Positions 25,689 through 34,200 of a stretch of DNA of 64,000 nucleotides are shown in pieces (position 1 is the stretch's first letter; every line of letters begins with the position of its first letter). The stretch covers positions 868,001-932,000 of the forward strand of contig JAHLLQ010000001.1 in NCBI GenBank assembly GCA_020444065.1, written 5' to 3'. The notes beneath the pieces are model-generated. The model was given only the letters and a program-made list of their open reading frames with translations, was not told the origin of the DNA and searched no databases. Origin of the DNA: a bacterium. GTDB taxonomy: Bacteria > Sumerlaeota > Sumerlaeia > SLMS01 > JAHLLQ01. A program made the translations under genes and the position numbers.

Positions 25689-26233
25689 GAATCATCGGCG
25701 GCGAACGCCGCGGCACGAAGCTGTTCACGCTGGAGGGCGATGCGACGCGCCCTCTGCGTGGCCGCGTCCGAGAGTCGCTCTTCAGCATCATCCAGTGGGA
25801 TTTGCGGGGCGCGCGAGTGCTCGATCTGTTTGCAGGCTCGGGCGCGATGGGGCTCGAGGCCCTGAGCCGCGGGGCCTCTTCCGTCTCATTCGTTGAGGCC
25901 TCCCCAAAGGCCGCTGATATTGTCCGCCGCAACATCCAGAAGCTGCGCTATGAGGACTGCACAACGGTAATCGCACGTCGCCTGCCCGGTGCGATCCAGG
26001 CTGTTCCAGGCGTTGCAGAGGGATTTTCGCTCGTCTTCATCATGCCACCTTATCATTCCGGGGCTGGATGGAGAGCACTTGAGGCTCTGGGGCAAAGCAA
26101 TCTACTCGCGCCCGATGCGCTCGTTGTTCACGAAGTCGAGCGCAGCGAGGAATTCACCCTTCCCGACGGATGGGCAATTGATGACGATCGCACGTACGGT
26201 GTGACCAGGCTGCTCTTCCTGAAGCTAGCGTGA
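25682..26233 (+). CDS. rsmD: RsmD-like 16S rRNA (guanine966-N2) methyltransferase with altered catalytic motif
   Basis: 183 residues. RsmD features: LRIIGGERRGTKL at the N-terminus, TRPLRGRVRESLFSII, and the SAM-binding loop VLDLFAGSGAMGLEALSRGA. The catalytic (D/N)PPY motif, which contacts the target amino group, reads FIMPPYHSG here: Met121 replaces the usual Asp. Start is a GTG at 25682 within the acyltransferase stop region, with GGAGAAGGAG upstream, and the family N-terminus begins at that codon. Activity is uncertain because of the Met. Its stop lies one base from the convergent DUF1501 stop. Confidence 0.85.
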   Translation: MLRIIGGERRGTKLFTLEGDATRPLRGRVRESLFSIIQWDLRGARVLDLFAGSGAMGLEALSRGASSVSFVEASPKAADIVRRNIQKLRYEDCTTVIARRLPGAIQAVPGVAEGFSLVFIMPPYHSGAGWRALEALGQSNLLAPDALVVHEVERSEEFTLPDGWAIDDDRTYGVTRLLFLKLA

Positions 26234-26234
26234 A

Positions 26235-27488
26235 TCACGTCGCAACCTTCTGCAAAACGCCAAGCTGATTGAATTCTCTGCCAAGCACTAGCTTCGAATC
26301 CGTGCGGAGCCAGCCTTCGAGGATGGTGGCGTAGACATCTCGGAAATCGACGGTGTGCTTCAGATCGCCTTCATCGAGATCGGTCAGGCTTGGGTATATT
26401 CCGTGCAGACCGGGTTGAATGCGCGAACCCGCGATGAACATCGGCCCGGCCGTGCCGTGGTCCGTGCCCCCGCTGGCGTTTTCCTCAACTCGGCGCCCGA
26501 ATTCAGAGAAGCACATCGTGACAACCCGCTCATCCAGGCCACCTGCGCGCAGATCGGCCTGGAAGGCGTTCAGCGCTTCGGCGAACTGACCCAGAAGGCG
26601 CTCATGTTGCCCGGCCTGATTCGCGTGCGTATCAAACCCGGTGTGCGAAACGCAGTAGATTCGCGTGCCAAGACCACCATGGATCAGGCTCGACACAGTG
26701 CGAAGTGCGTTCCCAATGCGGCTCTGCGGGTAGGTCGCGCGACTCTCGGATCGGCCAAGCGCACGCTGAATGCTGTCCGATCCGAGCACGGCGTTCGCGG
26801 TCGTGTGGCGCAGGAAATCGAGCGTTGAATCGCCATCATTACTCTCCCCCACCTTGTTGAGATGACGGAACGTCTGGTCGTCAGCGTGCAGGCTTTCCTG
26901 CCACTCGAAGCGCTCGGGATCGGTGAATGAGACGCCCACACCCATCTTTCCGCCGAACGCCTGGGGACGTTCCGGACCAACGTGAATCGCCGATTCGGGG
27001 CGAGCCGTGCCGTTGCAGCAATTGTCGAAGTAGCGCCCGATCCAACCCGAGTTCAAGAAGCGATCCGAATCTGAAGCCGTCTGCCAGATCTCCATGGAGC
27101 GGAAGTGCGATCGGTTCGGATTCGGATAGCCAACGCCATTCACGACGGCGAGTTCGCCGCCATCGTAGAGTTCCTTCAAAGGCGCGAGCGACGGATGAAG
27201 ACCCAACTCATCGTTCAGCTGCAGGATCTTGCTCGTCTCCACACCAATTCGGCGGCGCGCCTTGCGATAGGCATCGTCGCCAAACGGAACGACGGTGTTC
27301 AGGCCATCGTTTCCACCGCCGAGTTGAAGCACCACAAGGATGGTGTCGTCCTTTGCCGGGGCAAATGCGGGCGATGCCGTCTGGGCGGAGAGAGCGGAAC
27401 GTGCGAGAAACGAAGGAATCGCCATGCCCATGGCAGCGATAGCGCTGGAACGAAGGAATTCGCGGCGGGTGAATACGAAATTGGACAT
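26235..27488 (-). CDS. DUF1501 protein with Tat signal
   Basis: 417 residues. The N-terminus has a twin-arginine signal (TRREFLRSSAIAAMGMAIPS), so it is probably exported folded. The body matches the DUF1501 family, which has the alkaline-phosphatase/sulfatase-like fold: LVVLQLGGGNDGLNTVVPFG, RSHFRSMEIWQT, HTGFDTHANQAGQHERLLG, and SEFGRRVEENASGGTDHGTA. Substrate unknown. It follows the DUF1800 gene after 17 bases, the usual pairing of these families. GAGGAG lies seven bases before the ATG. Confidence 0.9.
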   Translation of the reverse strand: MSNFVFTRREFLRSSAIAAMGMAIPSFLARSALSAQTASPAFAPAKDDTILVVLQLGGGNDGLNTVVPFGDDAYRKARRRIGVETSKILQLNDELGLHPSLAPLKELYDGGELAVVNGVGYPNPNRSHFRSMEIWQTASDSDRFLNSGWIGRYFDNCCNGTARPESAIHVGPERPQAFGGKMGVGVSFTDPERFEWQESLHADDQTFRHLNKVGESNDGDSTLDFLRHTTANAVLGSDSIQRALGRSESRATYPQSRIGNALRTVSSLIHGGLGTRIYCVSHTGFDTHANQAGQHERLLGQFAEALNAFQADLRAGGLDERVVTMCFSEFGRRVEENASGGTDHGTAGPMFIAGSRIQPGLHGIYPSLTDLDEGDLKHTVDFRDVYATILEGWLRTDSKLVLGREFNQLGVLQKVAT

Positions 27489-27505
27489 TCTCGGACTCCT
27501 CGTGA

Positions 27506-29014
27506 TCAGCAGAGTTGGTATTCGGCCATGGACAACAGAAGGTGCACGGCAGCGCGCAGGTGGTCTTCGTCGGTGTATTTCGTGGACAGCAGCGTCGTTT
27601 CGTTGCCGCCGGATGAAATGACCTGGAGCAATTCCGCTCGCTGCTTCGCGTCGAGCGACCTACCGAGGAAGTAGTCTCCCAGGTCGTCCAGGACGACACC
27701 GATCGGTGCGCTCTTCCAGGATGCGAAGAAGTCCGCGACGTCGAAAGGCGCTCGTCGTGCAGCACGCTCGAAGAAGCGGCGGCGACGTTCGAATTGCTCG
27801 TTGGTCTCATCAAGTAATTGGCGCGGCGCGGCATCCGGGGCCTGGCCCGTCACGGCATATCCCGCTGCGTTGTAGCGCACGAGGATCGTGTTCGCATTGA
27901 TCCAATGGCGCCCGCCCGGCCATCCCTTCACATTCGGTGGATAGAAGAGATTCTGCTCCATCGCGGCCATCGCAAGGGTCAGCAATCGGCCACGGCGTGG
28001 CTGGATGTTGAGTTGCTCGACAAGCATCACGACGAACTGCGCGGGGCTCTTGATCTGGCTGCCGATTGCCTTGGCGGAGTAGAATTCCTGCGAACGGAAG
28101 ATCGTTCGCATCAGTGGCCGCAGTTCGTATTTTGATGCGCGGAATGCAATCGAGAGCTCTTCAATCAGTTTCTCATCAGGATTCTCGTAAACGAAGTACT
28201 CCCAAATCTTTCTGCAGATGAACGGCGCAAGCGCAGGCTGCTCGAACAGGATGTCGAGCACGTCGTCGGCGTTCAGTTTTCCGGTCTGACCCAGCACCGT
28301 CTTTACGCCATCGTCGTGCTGGCGTTCGTTGTAGACGAACTCGCCCTGCAGATGCGTGTAGCCGGTGAACGCTCGGGCGGCTTCCTTGATGTCTTCCTCG
28401 GTGTAGTGTCCTTCGCCGAGCGTGAAGAGCTCCATCAACTCACGCGCCCAATTCTCGTTCGCATGTCCCTTTCGGTTCTGGCGGTTGTCGAGAAACTCAA
28501 GCATTGCCGGCGTTTGCCCCACGGCGCTGACCAGGTGGCGGAAATTGCCGAGACCGCGTTGGCGAAAGACCTGGTTCAATTCATAGTTGAATCGTGACGA
28601 CTTGACCTTCTCCGCGCTCGTGGCGAAGTGCCCGTGCCAGAAGAGCGCCATCTTCTCGACGAGCGGCCGCTTCGAGTGCCGCATGCGCTCGAGCCACCAG
28701 ATCTTCAGGCGCTCCATCGCCTGGCGCTCGTCGCGCATACGTTCGCGGCGCGCATTGCGGCGTTCGTCTTCCGACATGCCGCGGTACATTCGAAATTCAT
28801 CGCGCGTCACTGGGTCGGGCAGATCGGTCGGCTCTTCGAACTCGTCCTCGAATTGCTCGAAACTGATGAATGCATCGATTGCCTCGTCAATCGATTGGTC
28901 GGCCAGTGAATCCACGACGCGAGGTGGAATGCCGAATCCGGCGCGATTGAGCAAATGACGGGCTTTGCGGCGATCCCATTGGGAAGGGGGCAACGGATCA
29001 AGATAGGCGCACAC
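27506..29014 (-). CDS. DUF1800 protein
   Basis: 502 residues; family of unknown function that nearly always precedes a DUF1501 gene. Seen: ARHLLNRAGFGIPPRVVDSL, MALFWHGHFATSAEKV, NRKGHANENWARELMELFTL, AARAFTGYTH, and FYPPNVKGWPGGRHWIN. The GTG at 29014 is preferred because AAGGAG stands seven bases upstream; an ATG at 29077 would add 21 residues with no family match. Neither start gives a clear signal peptide, although the partner has a Tat signal. Confidence 0.88.
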   Translation of the reverse strand: MCAYLDPLPPSQWDRRKARHLLNRAGFGIPPRVVDSLADQSIDEAIDAFISFEQFEDEFEEPTDLPDPVTRDEFRMYRGMSEDERRNARRERMRDERQAMERLKIWWLERMRHSKRPLVEKMALFWHGHFATSAEKVKSSRFNYELNQVFRQRGLGNFRHLVSAVGQTPAMLEFLDNRQNRKGHANENWARELMELFTLGEGHYTEEDIKEAARAFTGYTHLQGEFVYNERQHDDGVKTVLGQTGKLNADDVLDILFEQPALAPFICRKIWEYFVYENPDEKLIEELSIAFRASKYELRPLMRTIFRSQEFYSAKAIGSQIKSPAQFVVMLVEQLNIQPRRGRLLTLAMAAMEQNLFYPPNVKGWPGGRHWINANTILVRYNAAGYAVTGQAPDAAPRQLLDETNEQFERRRRFFERAARRAPFDVADFFASWKSAPIGVVLDDLGDYFLGRSLDAKQRAELLQVISSGGNETTLLSTKYTDEDHLRAAVHLLLSMAEYQLC

Positions 29015-29201
29015 GTCCGGGCTCCTTGGTTGAGCTTTGCTTGATGGGAATATCGTAGGCAAAGGGCTTGCCGACATTTCAGAGTCTACGAAGAAAACTG
29101 AACTTGCGGGACTTGAGTAGCTCGAGCTCGAGTACAGACAAACCGTCCGGATGCGTTCCGGTACGGAAGATTGCTCGCGAGTGTACGTTTTGCGTCGCTG
29201 G

Positions 29202-30209
29202 TCAGATCTGGAAGCCGGCGTCCGGCTCCAGGAAACAGGCGCCCCACTCTTCGATGTTGTGCTCTTCGATCAGGCGCCATCCGGTCTGGGCGAACCGCTC
29301 GTGGAGGATCTCCAGTTCGGAGAGCAGGTAGCCCGAGAGGATCATGGGGCGGCGCAGCTTGCGCAGGGAGAGCAGCAGCGGATCGAACGCGTCGCTGAGC
29401 ATGTTGCAGACGACGAGTTCCGGGATCGAGCGGCCGGCAAGCAGTGCGCCGCCGACGGCAGCCTGGACGGAATCGCCCAGGATGAAGTGTGTCTCTTCTT
29501 CGCAGTCGTTCAGCTTCGCGTTGCGCTGGAAGTTCTCTTTCGCCAGCGAATCGGAATCCAGGCCGATGGCGTATTCGTATCCGAGCTTAATGGCGGCGAA
29601 GCACAAGACGCCGGTTCCGGTCCCGATATCCAAAAGAGTCTGGAATCGATCGGCCTTCGCCTCGATGAGACGCAGGCACAGACGTGTGGTTTCATGCGTA
29701 CCGGTCCCAAAGACCTGGTCGTACTCGATCTGCACGCGAATGGCGTTGCTCGGCGCGTCCTCGGGAAGCTTCTCGTTGCGTGGCGGCCCGACGAAGATCC
29801 GGTCGCTGGCGCGCGTGGTTTTATAGAACTCGACCCAGGACTGGCCCCACTTCTGATCCGGCAGGGCTTCGGCATGCACGGATAGCCCTTCCTCCGGCAG
29901 CCACTTGCGCGCGATCTCACTGACGATCCGGCGCCAATGCGGAGAGACCTGCGCTTCGGCACAGAGAACCTTCTCGGCCAATTGCGCGCCTTCGATCTCC
30001 GCCTCGCCGGGCTCTTCGCCCTCGAACGGCATCTTGGTCTTGCGGCAGGGGAAGAATAGCACCATCGATTCCGGCAAACCATCGCCGTCGCTGTCGCGTT
30101 CCTCGAAACCGGTACAACCGGCTTCAAGGGCATCGGCGCAGAAGAGTTCCCACTGCTCGCGAGTGGCGGTGCTTGGGACGTGGACGATTACAAGTGGCCA
30201 GATCTTCAT
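29202..30209 (-). CDS. prmA: Ribosomal protein L11 methyltransferase-like protein
   Basis: 335 residues. The C-terminal two thirds is a class I SAM methyltransferase with PrmA landmarks: VFGTGTHETTRLCLRLIEA, LLDIGTGTGVLCFAAIKLG, GLDSDSLAKENFQRNAKLND and VVCNMLSD (the family usually reads N-x-L-A). The N-terminal part, from VIVHVPSTATREQWELFCAD, resembles the substrate-recruiting domain but is longer than in E. coli PrmA (about 293 aa overall). The start at ATG 30209 (MKIWPLVIVHV) is chosen on sequence sense; no good Shine-Dalgarno is seen. Divergent from the metallophosphoesterase gene. Confidence 0.8.
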   Translation of the reverse strand: MKIWPLVIVHVPSTATREQWELFCADALEAGCTGFEERDSDGDGLPESMVLFFPCRKTKMPFEGEEPGEAEIEGAQLAEKVLCAEAQVSPHWRRIVSEIARKWLPEEGLSVHAEALPDQKWGQSWVEFYKTTRASDRIFVGPPRNEKLPEDAPSNAIRVQIEYDQVFGTGTHETTRLCLRLIEAKADRFQTLLDIGTGTGVLCFAAIKLGYEYAIGLDSDSLAKENFQRNAKLNDCEEETHFILGDSVQAAVGGALLAGRSIPELVVCNMLSDAFDPLLLSLRKLRRPMILSGYLLSELEILHERFAQTGWRLIEEHNIEEWGACFLEPDAGFQI

Positions 30210-30359
30210 AGTGCTGCGATTATCGAAGTCATCGCGCCAGGGAGCAAGCAAGACCGACGGGGCGGCCGGGCTTTTTTCTGGCCCCGCTCGGCATGCTGTG
30301 TGCAGGGTGAGTATGTCGGTGTAGATTGCCGATCTTGAGCGGAATATACGGTCGTAAGA

Positions 30360-31589
30360 ATGCTTCAACTGTTCACATTTCTCCTTGTCGTTGCCGCTCT
30401 GGGTCACGTCTGGCTCCAGGGGTTCAATCGCTATCTGATCACGATCCGCGACACCCCGCGCAAAACACTCTGGTTCAAGGTCTGGGGCGTCGCGATTGTG
30501 GGGATCCCGACAGCGCTGCTGATCGCGTTCTGGAGGACCGAGACCGTCCAGAGTGCATTATCCTGGCACCCGACGGTGCCGGCCTCTCATTGGCTGTTTG
30601 GCGGGTTTGGAATCGTCTGGTTGTACGGCTTGTGGCGATTGGGGCGATGGACGACGGATCGAATCGCGCCGCCAGCTTCCCGTCATCACATCGAAGATCG
30701 CACGACGATGCCTTCCATCCCACACGCACCTACCAAGCTCCCCTTCTATCTACGTCCGATCGAGACGACGTTCGATCTGGAAGTCATCGATCGCGAGATT
30801 GAGGTGCCTTGCCTCGCACCGGCCTTCGATGGGCTGACGATCGTGCAAGTCAGCGACGTACACTACGAACCGCGCTTCGGTCGGGATGCCTACTTCGATG
30901 CGGTCGCGCAGCAGGCGAATCTCCTGCACGGCGATGTGGTGGTCTTCACAGGCGACTTCATCTCGATGCAGCGCTTCATCCCTGCCGCTGTGGAATTCCA
31001 CGCGCGAATTCGTGGGCAGTTGGCGACGCTCTGCGTGATGGGAAACCACGATTACTGGACGCGACCGGACCGCGTTAGAGAGCATTGCGCGCGCCACGCC
31101 ATTCGGTGGATGCACAATCGGCGATGGACACTGGAACGCAATGGCCGCCGACTGATCTTTGCAGGCACGGATGCGCCGTGGGGAAAGACGCGAAGCGACT
31201 GGCGTGAGCTGGTCCGCCGCGGAACAGGCGAGGCGGTCATTCTGCTCAGCCACACGCCGGACAACGCACCTGGGGCCGCCCGCAATGGCGCAAACCTCGT
31301 CCTGAGCGGTCACAACCATGGCGGGCAATTGGCGTTTCCACTGATCGGGCCGATCGTCGTGCCGAGTCGCTATGGGCTGAAGTACACCTGTGGCGTCTAC
31401 GACATTGGCGACGATTGCGTGTTGAATGTCTCTCGCGGAATCGGCGTCTCCGACGCGAATGGAGGAGGACGAACGATGGCGCCTCCGCAACTGATTCGCC
31501 TGACGCTGCGATCTCCGCACGCGGATGTGATGGCCGGCGTAACGGAACGCGCCGCCGTGGCAGCCGCGGTCCGCACGCTTCCCAGTTGA
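30360..31589 (+). CDS. Membrane-anchored metallophosphoesterase (YkuE/LpxG-like)
   Basis: 409 residues with three N-terminal hydrophobic segments (about 1-20, 38-60 and 77-95), then a calcineurin-like domain. Metal ligands are in order: VSDVHYEP, FTGDFIS, MGNHDYW, LSHTPD and LSGHNHGGQ. This subgroup includes UDP-2,3-diacylglucosamine hydrolases of lipid A synthesis and related membrane phosphoesterases; which substrate applies cannot be read. A short acid-poor tail follows the domain. Confidence 0.85.
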   Translation: MLQLFTFLLVVAALGHVWLQGFNRYLITIRDTPRKTLWFKVWGVAIVGIPTALLIAFWRTETVQSALSWHPTVPASHWLFGGFGIVWLYGLWRLGRWTTDRIAPPASRHHIEDRTTMPSIPHAPTKLPFYLRPIETTFDLEVIDREIEVPCLAPAFDGLTIVQVSDVHYEPRFGRDAYFDAVAQQANLLHGDVVVFTGDFISMQRFIPAAVEFHARIRGQLATLCVMGNHDYWTRPDRVREHCARHAIRWMHNRRWTLERNGRRLIFAGTDAPWGKTRSDWRELVRRGTGEAVILLSHTPDNAPGAARNGANLVLSGHNHGGQLAFPLIGPIVVPSRYGLKYTCGVYDIGDDCVLNVSRGIGVSDANGGGRTMAPPQLIRLTLRSPHADVMAGVTERAAVAAAVRTLPS

Positions 31590-31631
31590 AGGCATGGAAG
31601 CCGCTATTCTTCCCCCCAGAGGAGAAGAACC

Positions 31632-32156
31632 ATGTGGCGAATACCCGTTTTGATCTGCATTTCCATCATCCTGCTGGCTTGCGAGAGCCGAAGCAGTTCT
31701 GCATCCCGCCAGATTGAATCAGAGACAACCATCGCGAAGGAGGCTGTGATGAACGAAGACCAGAATCTACCCCAGACGGAAGCGGAATGGCGAGAACGCC
31801 TGACGCCGGAGGAGTACCGGGTGCTGCGCGAGAAGGGCACCGAGCGCGCCTTCCAGGGCAAGTACGTCCATGTCGATGGCGACGGAGCGTTCAGTTGTGC
31901 CGCGTGTGGCCAGCCGCTGTTCACGACAAACGCCAAGTACGATTCCGGCAGCGGATGGCCGTCGTTCTACGAACCGATCGGTGAGGAAAACGTCGAGGAG
32001 CGGGTGGACAATACGCTCGGCATGCACCGTACCGAGATCGTCTGCAGCCGATGCAAGTCGCACCTCGGTCACGTGTTCAACGACGGCCCGCAACCAACAG
32101 GGCTGCGCTATTGCGTGAATTCCATTTCGTTGGACTTCAAAGAGGGCGGTGAATGA
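31632..32156 (+). CDS. msrB: Peptide-methionine (R)-S-oxide reductase, lipoprotein
   Basis: Repairs oxidised methionine (R-sulfoxide) in proteins. 174 residues: lipoprotein signal LICISIILLACES (Cys17), a spacer of about 35 residues, then MsrB. Zinc ligands CAACG and CSRCKSHLGHVF, substrate pocket SGSGWPSFYEPI, and catalytic Cys in GLRYCVNSISLDF. The signal places it in the envelope, where it would serve exported proteins. GAGGAG precedes the ATG. An internal ATG (residue 40) could give a cytosolic form. Confidence 0.94.
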   Translation: MWRIPVLICISIILLACESRSSSASRQIESETTIAKEAVMNEDQNLPQTEAEWRERLTPEEYRVLREKGTERAFQGKYVHVDGDGAFSCAACGQPLFTTNAKYDSGSGWPSFYEPIGEENVEERVDNTLGMHRTEIVCSRCKSHLGHVFNDGPQPTGLRYCVNSISLDFKEGGE

Positions 32157-32160
32157 AAGG

Positions 32161-32182
32161 GGGGCCTTAAGGCATCGGCCCC
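32161..32182. terminator. Hairpin between convergent msrB and methyltransferase genes
   Basis: Six-bp stem GGGGCC/GGCCCC with a 10-nt loop that includes the stop codon of the minus-strand methyltransferase gene. No clear U-tract on either side. Confidence 0.3.
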
Positions 32183-32841
32183 TTGCGGAAGACCCACGTT
32201 GTCATGCATCGCTGATTCTGAACGTTGACCGTCTTGAGGGGCTCGATCAACTGGCCGTTTAAACGTCCCGTCTCAGCCAACAAACACTCCTCATCGACCA
32301 GGAAGGCCTCGCTGCGGTTGGGCAACTGGTATCGCAACCCATCGATGTGGCGGAGACTGTGCTCGATGCCGATCGTCGACATCAGACGGGCAAAGATGAT
32401 CCCACCGATCTTTGTAACGCGATCGATCTGGTCGAGCTTCTTGCGGAAGTGCTCTTCGTCCCGCGAAAAATGAAGAACCGCATTGCAGATCACGGCGTCG
32501 AAGGTGCCGCTGTCGAAGGACATTTCCTCGATCGGTTCGTTCCGGAAATTCTCCGGCGGGAGACTTGGTGCCAGGTCCGCGGCGAGCAGTCGGGCCTCGT
32601 CGATGGCCCCGGGGGATCCATCCACCCCATAGCAGTCGAACCCTGCGCGCATCAGATAGACAAGATTCCGTCCGGGCCCACATCCGGCATCCAGAACGCG
32701 CATGTCCGGGGTGAAACGGCCCTTCATGAACTGATCGAACAGGTAGATATCGACGTCGCCGAACCAGGCCCGAAGATCCGCCGGCATCGGGACATCGACC
32801 TTCAAACGGGCTGTTTTCAGCAATGTCTCGCGGGATGCCAT
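32167..32841 (-). CDS. Class I SAM-dependent methyltransferase
   Basis: 224 residues. Motif I is RVLDAGCGPGRNLVYLMRAG, motif II YGVDGSPGAIDEAR, and FDAVICNAVLHFSRDEEHF matches the UbiE/Tam-like (Methyltransf_11) pattern. The C-terminal part has GGIIFARLMSTIGIE, not diagnostic. Substrate is probably a small molecule. GGAGG lies eight bases before the ATG. Confidence 0.85.
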   Translation of the reverse strand: MASRETLLKTARLKVDVPMPADLRAWFGDVDIYLFDQFMKGRFTPDMRVLDAGCGPGRNLVYLMRAGFDCYGVDGSPGAIDEARLLAADLAPSLPPENFRNEPIEEMSFDSGTFDAVICNAVLHFSRDEEHFRKKLDQIDRVTKIGGIIFARLMSTIGIEHSLRHIDGLRYQLPNRSEAFLVDEECLLAETGRLNGQLIEPLKTVNVQNQRCMTTWVFRKGPMP

Positions 32842-32920
32842 TGTGCATTCCTCCAGAACCTCTCTTTGTAAGTCGAAGACTGGACGCTTGGCAAATGATT
32901 TTGCGGACGGGGATGCGCTT

Positions 32921-34003
32921 CTATCGACTGACGAGACTGACCTTCAAATGGGATCCAGGCTGATACTCAAGCGCTAGGAGCGCGCGCTTGCTGTCCTCCT
33001 CGAGGTATGCCTGTGCGTGGCGTTCTCTGGTCAGCCATGGGTAGAGATCGAAGGCCAGCAGCAGATCATCGCGAAGAGAAATCGCTTCAGGGGCAGTCAG
33101 CATGTCTTCAATTGGTTGCTCGCCGCCCGCGACGGCACGAAGTGGTGCCACTCTTGGCCACTCGATATTGAGTCCGGCCTCTTCCTCCGCACGAAGCTCG
33201 GCACGCCTCTTGGACTCTGTATTGAGGAAGATTCGGGATCCGGTCTTCATTCTGATCTTCGTTTTCCCCATTTCACATTCCTCCCACTTCCCGCGAGTTT
33301 GCCCTTCGTCCACATTCGACAACTCCAAATACAGGTGGGCGTTTCCAGGGCTAACTGTGGAGGCGGATAGGATCACGCTCCTCCACACAAGTGCAAGACG
33401 ATGCGTCTTCAGGGCAAACTCGCTCATTGTCGCTGGCTGAGGAGATTCAGGTTCCGGCTCCTGATGATCAAGTGGATGGAATGTATCGTACGCGTAGAGA
33501 AGGCACTCCAGAAATTCTCGGAACTCCACAGCGCGACCAGTCTGCCTCATAAACCAAGTCACTGCCAAGCCGTTTAGATTCGAGTCGCTAGGGGCCTGGA
33601 AGTACTTCGGGCGCTTGAACCACCGCTCGAATGGAGTCACGTACGGCTCATGCCACCACAATCGCATGCCGAGAAGTGCGTCTCCCAATCCTGGGACAGT
33701 CCCTTCGGCTGTCGGTGCCCTTGCCAGAATTCCCCGAAGTTGCGTCGTGGCCTCGGCTGCCTCCCTATGCATCCTCCTTCCCCGCAAAGCGAACGGTAGA
33801 CACAAGATTCCCCAAATGACTATTGGGATCAGGATGTCAAGAGCCCAATCGATCAGCCGCCGATTCATCCGACTCGATGAGACGATTACAAACACAACGA
33901 TGAATGTACCTACCGGAATCCCGAGTCGGAGGAGTTTCCGCCTCCAACGCTCGCGCCTAATCAGGCGTTGAAAGATGGGATCGGATTGAGGATCGAACGT
34001 CAC
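32921..34003 (-). CDS. Hypothetical membrane-anchored protein
   Basis: 360 residues from a GTG at 34003. A basic N-terminus (RRERWRRKLLRLG) leads into two hydrophobic helices (about 28-44 and 52-70), then a long soluble part containing LGDALLGMRLWWHEPYVTPF and a Glu/Pro-rich linker near 190. A beta-like region with HLYLELSNVDEGQTRGKWEE follows. No family recognised. Between it and argS lie 197 bases with no gene. Confidence 0.6.
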   Translation of the reverse strand: MTFDPQSDPIFQRLIRRERWRRKLLRLGIPVGTFIVVFVIVSSSRMNRRLIDWALDILIPIVIWGILCLPFALRGRRMHREAAEATTQLRGILARAPTAEGTVPGLGDALLGMRLWWHEPYVTPFERWFKRPKYFQAPSDSNLNGLAVTWFMRQTGRAVEFREFLECLLYAYDTFHPLDHQEPEPESPQPATMSEFALKTHRLALVWRSVILSASTVSPGNAHLYLELSNVDEGQTRGKWEECEMGKTKIRMKTGSRIFLNTESKRRAELRAEEEAGLNIEWPRVAPLRAVAGGEQPIEDMLTAPEAISLRDDLLLAFDLYPWLTRERHAQAYLEEDSKRALLALEYQPGSHLKVSLVSR

Positions 34004-34200
34004 AGGTGATTTTCCGGTATCCGGGCTGGATAAGGACAGCCTGAGTTCAGGACAGACTCGTGGGCAACTCAGAACTCTGCATAGTCAATACGGGACTCGA
34101 ATGGATATATTCAAGAAGCCCCGGGACTCGCCGCCCTTGACGCTTGGGGGCTGGGCTGGTCCACTTCCGCCGCGTTTTGATCGAAAGGAGTTTGCCGCCG

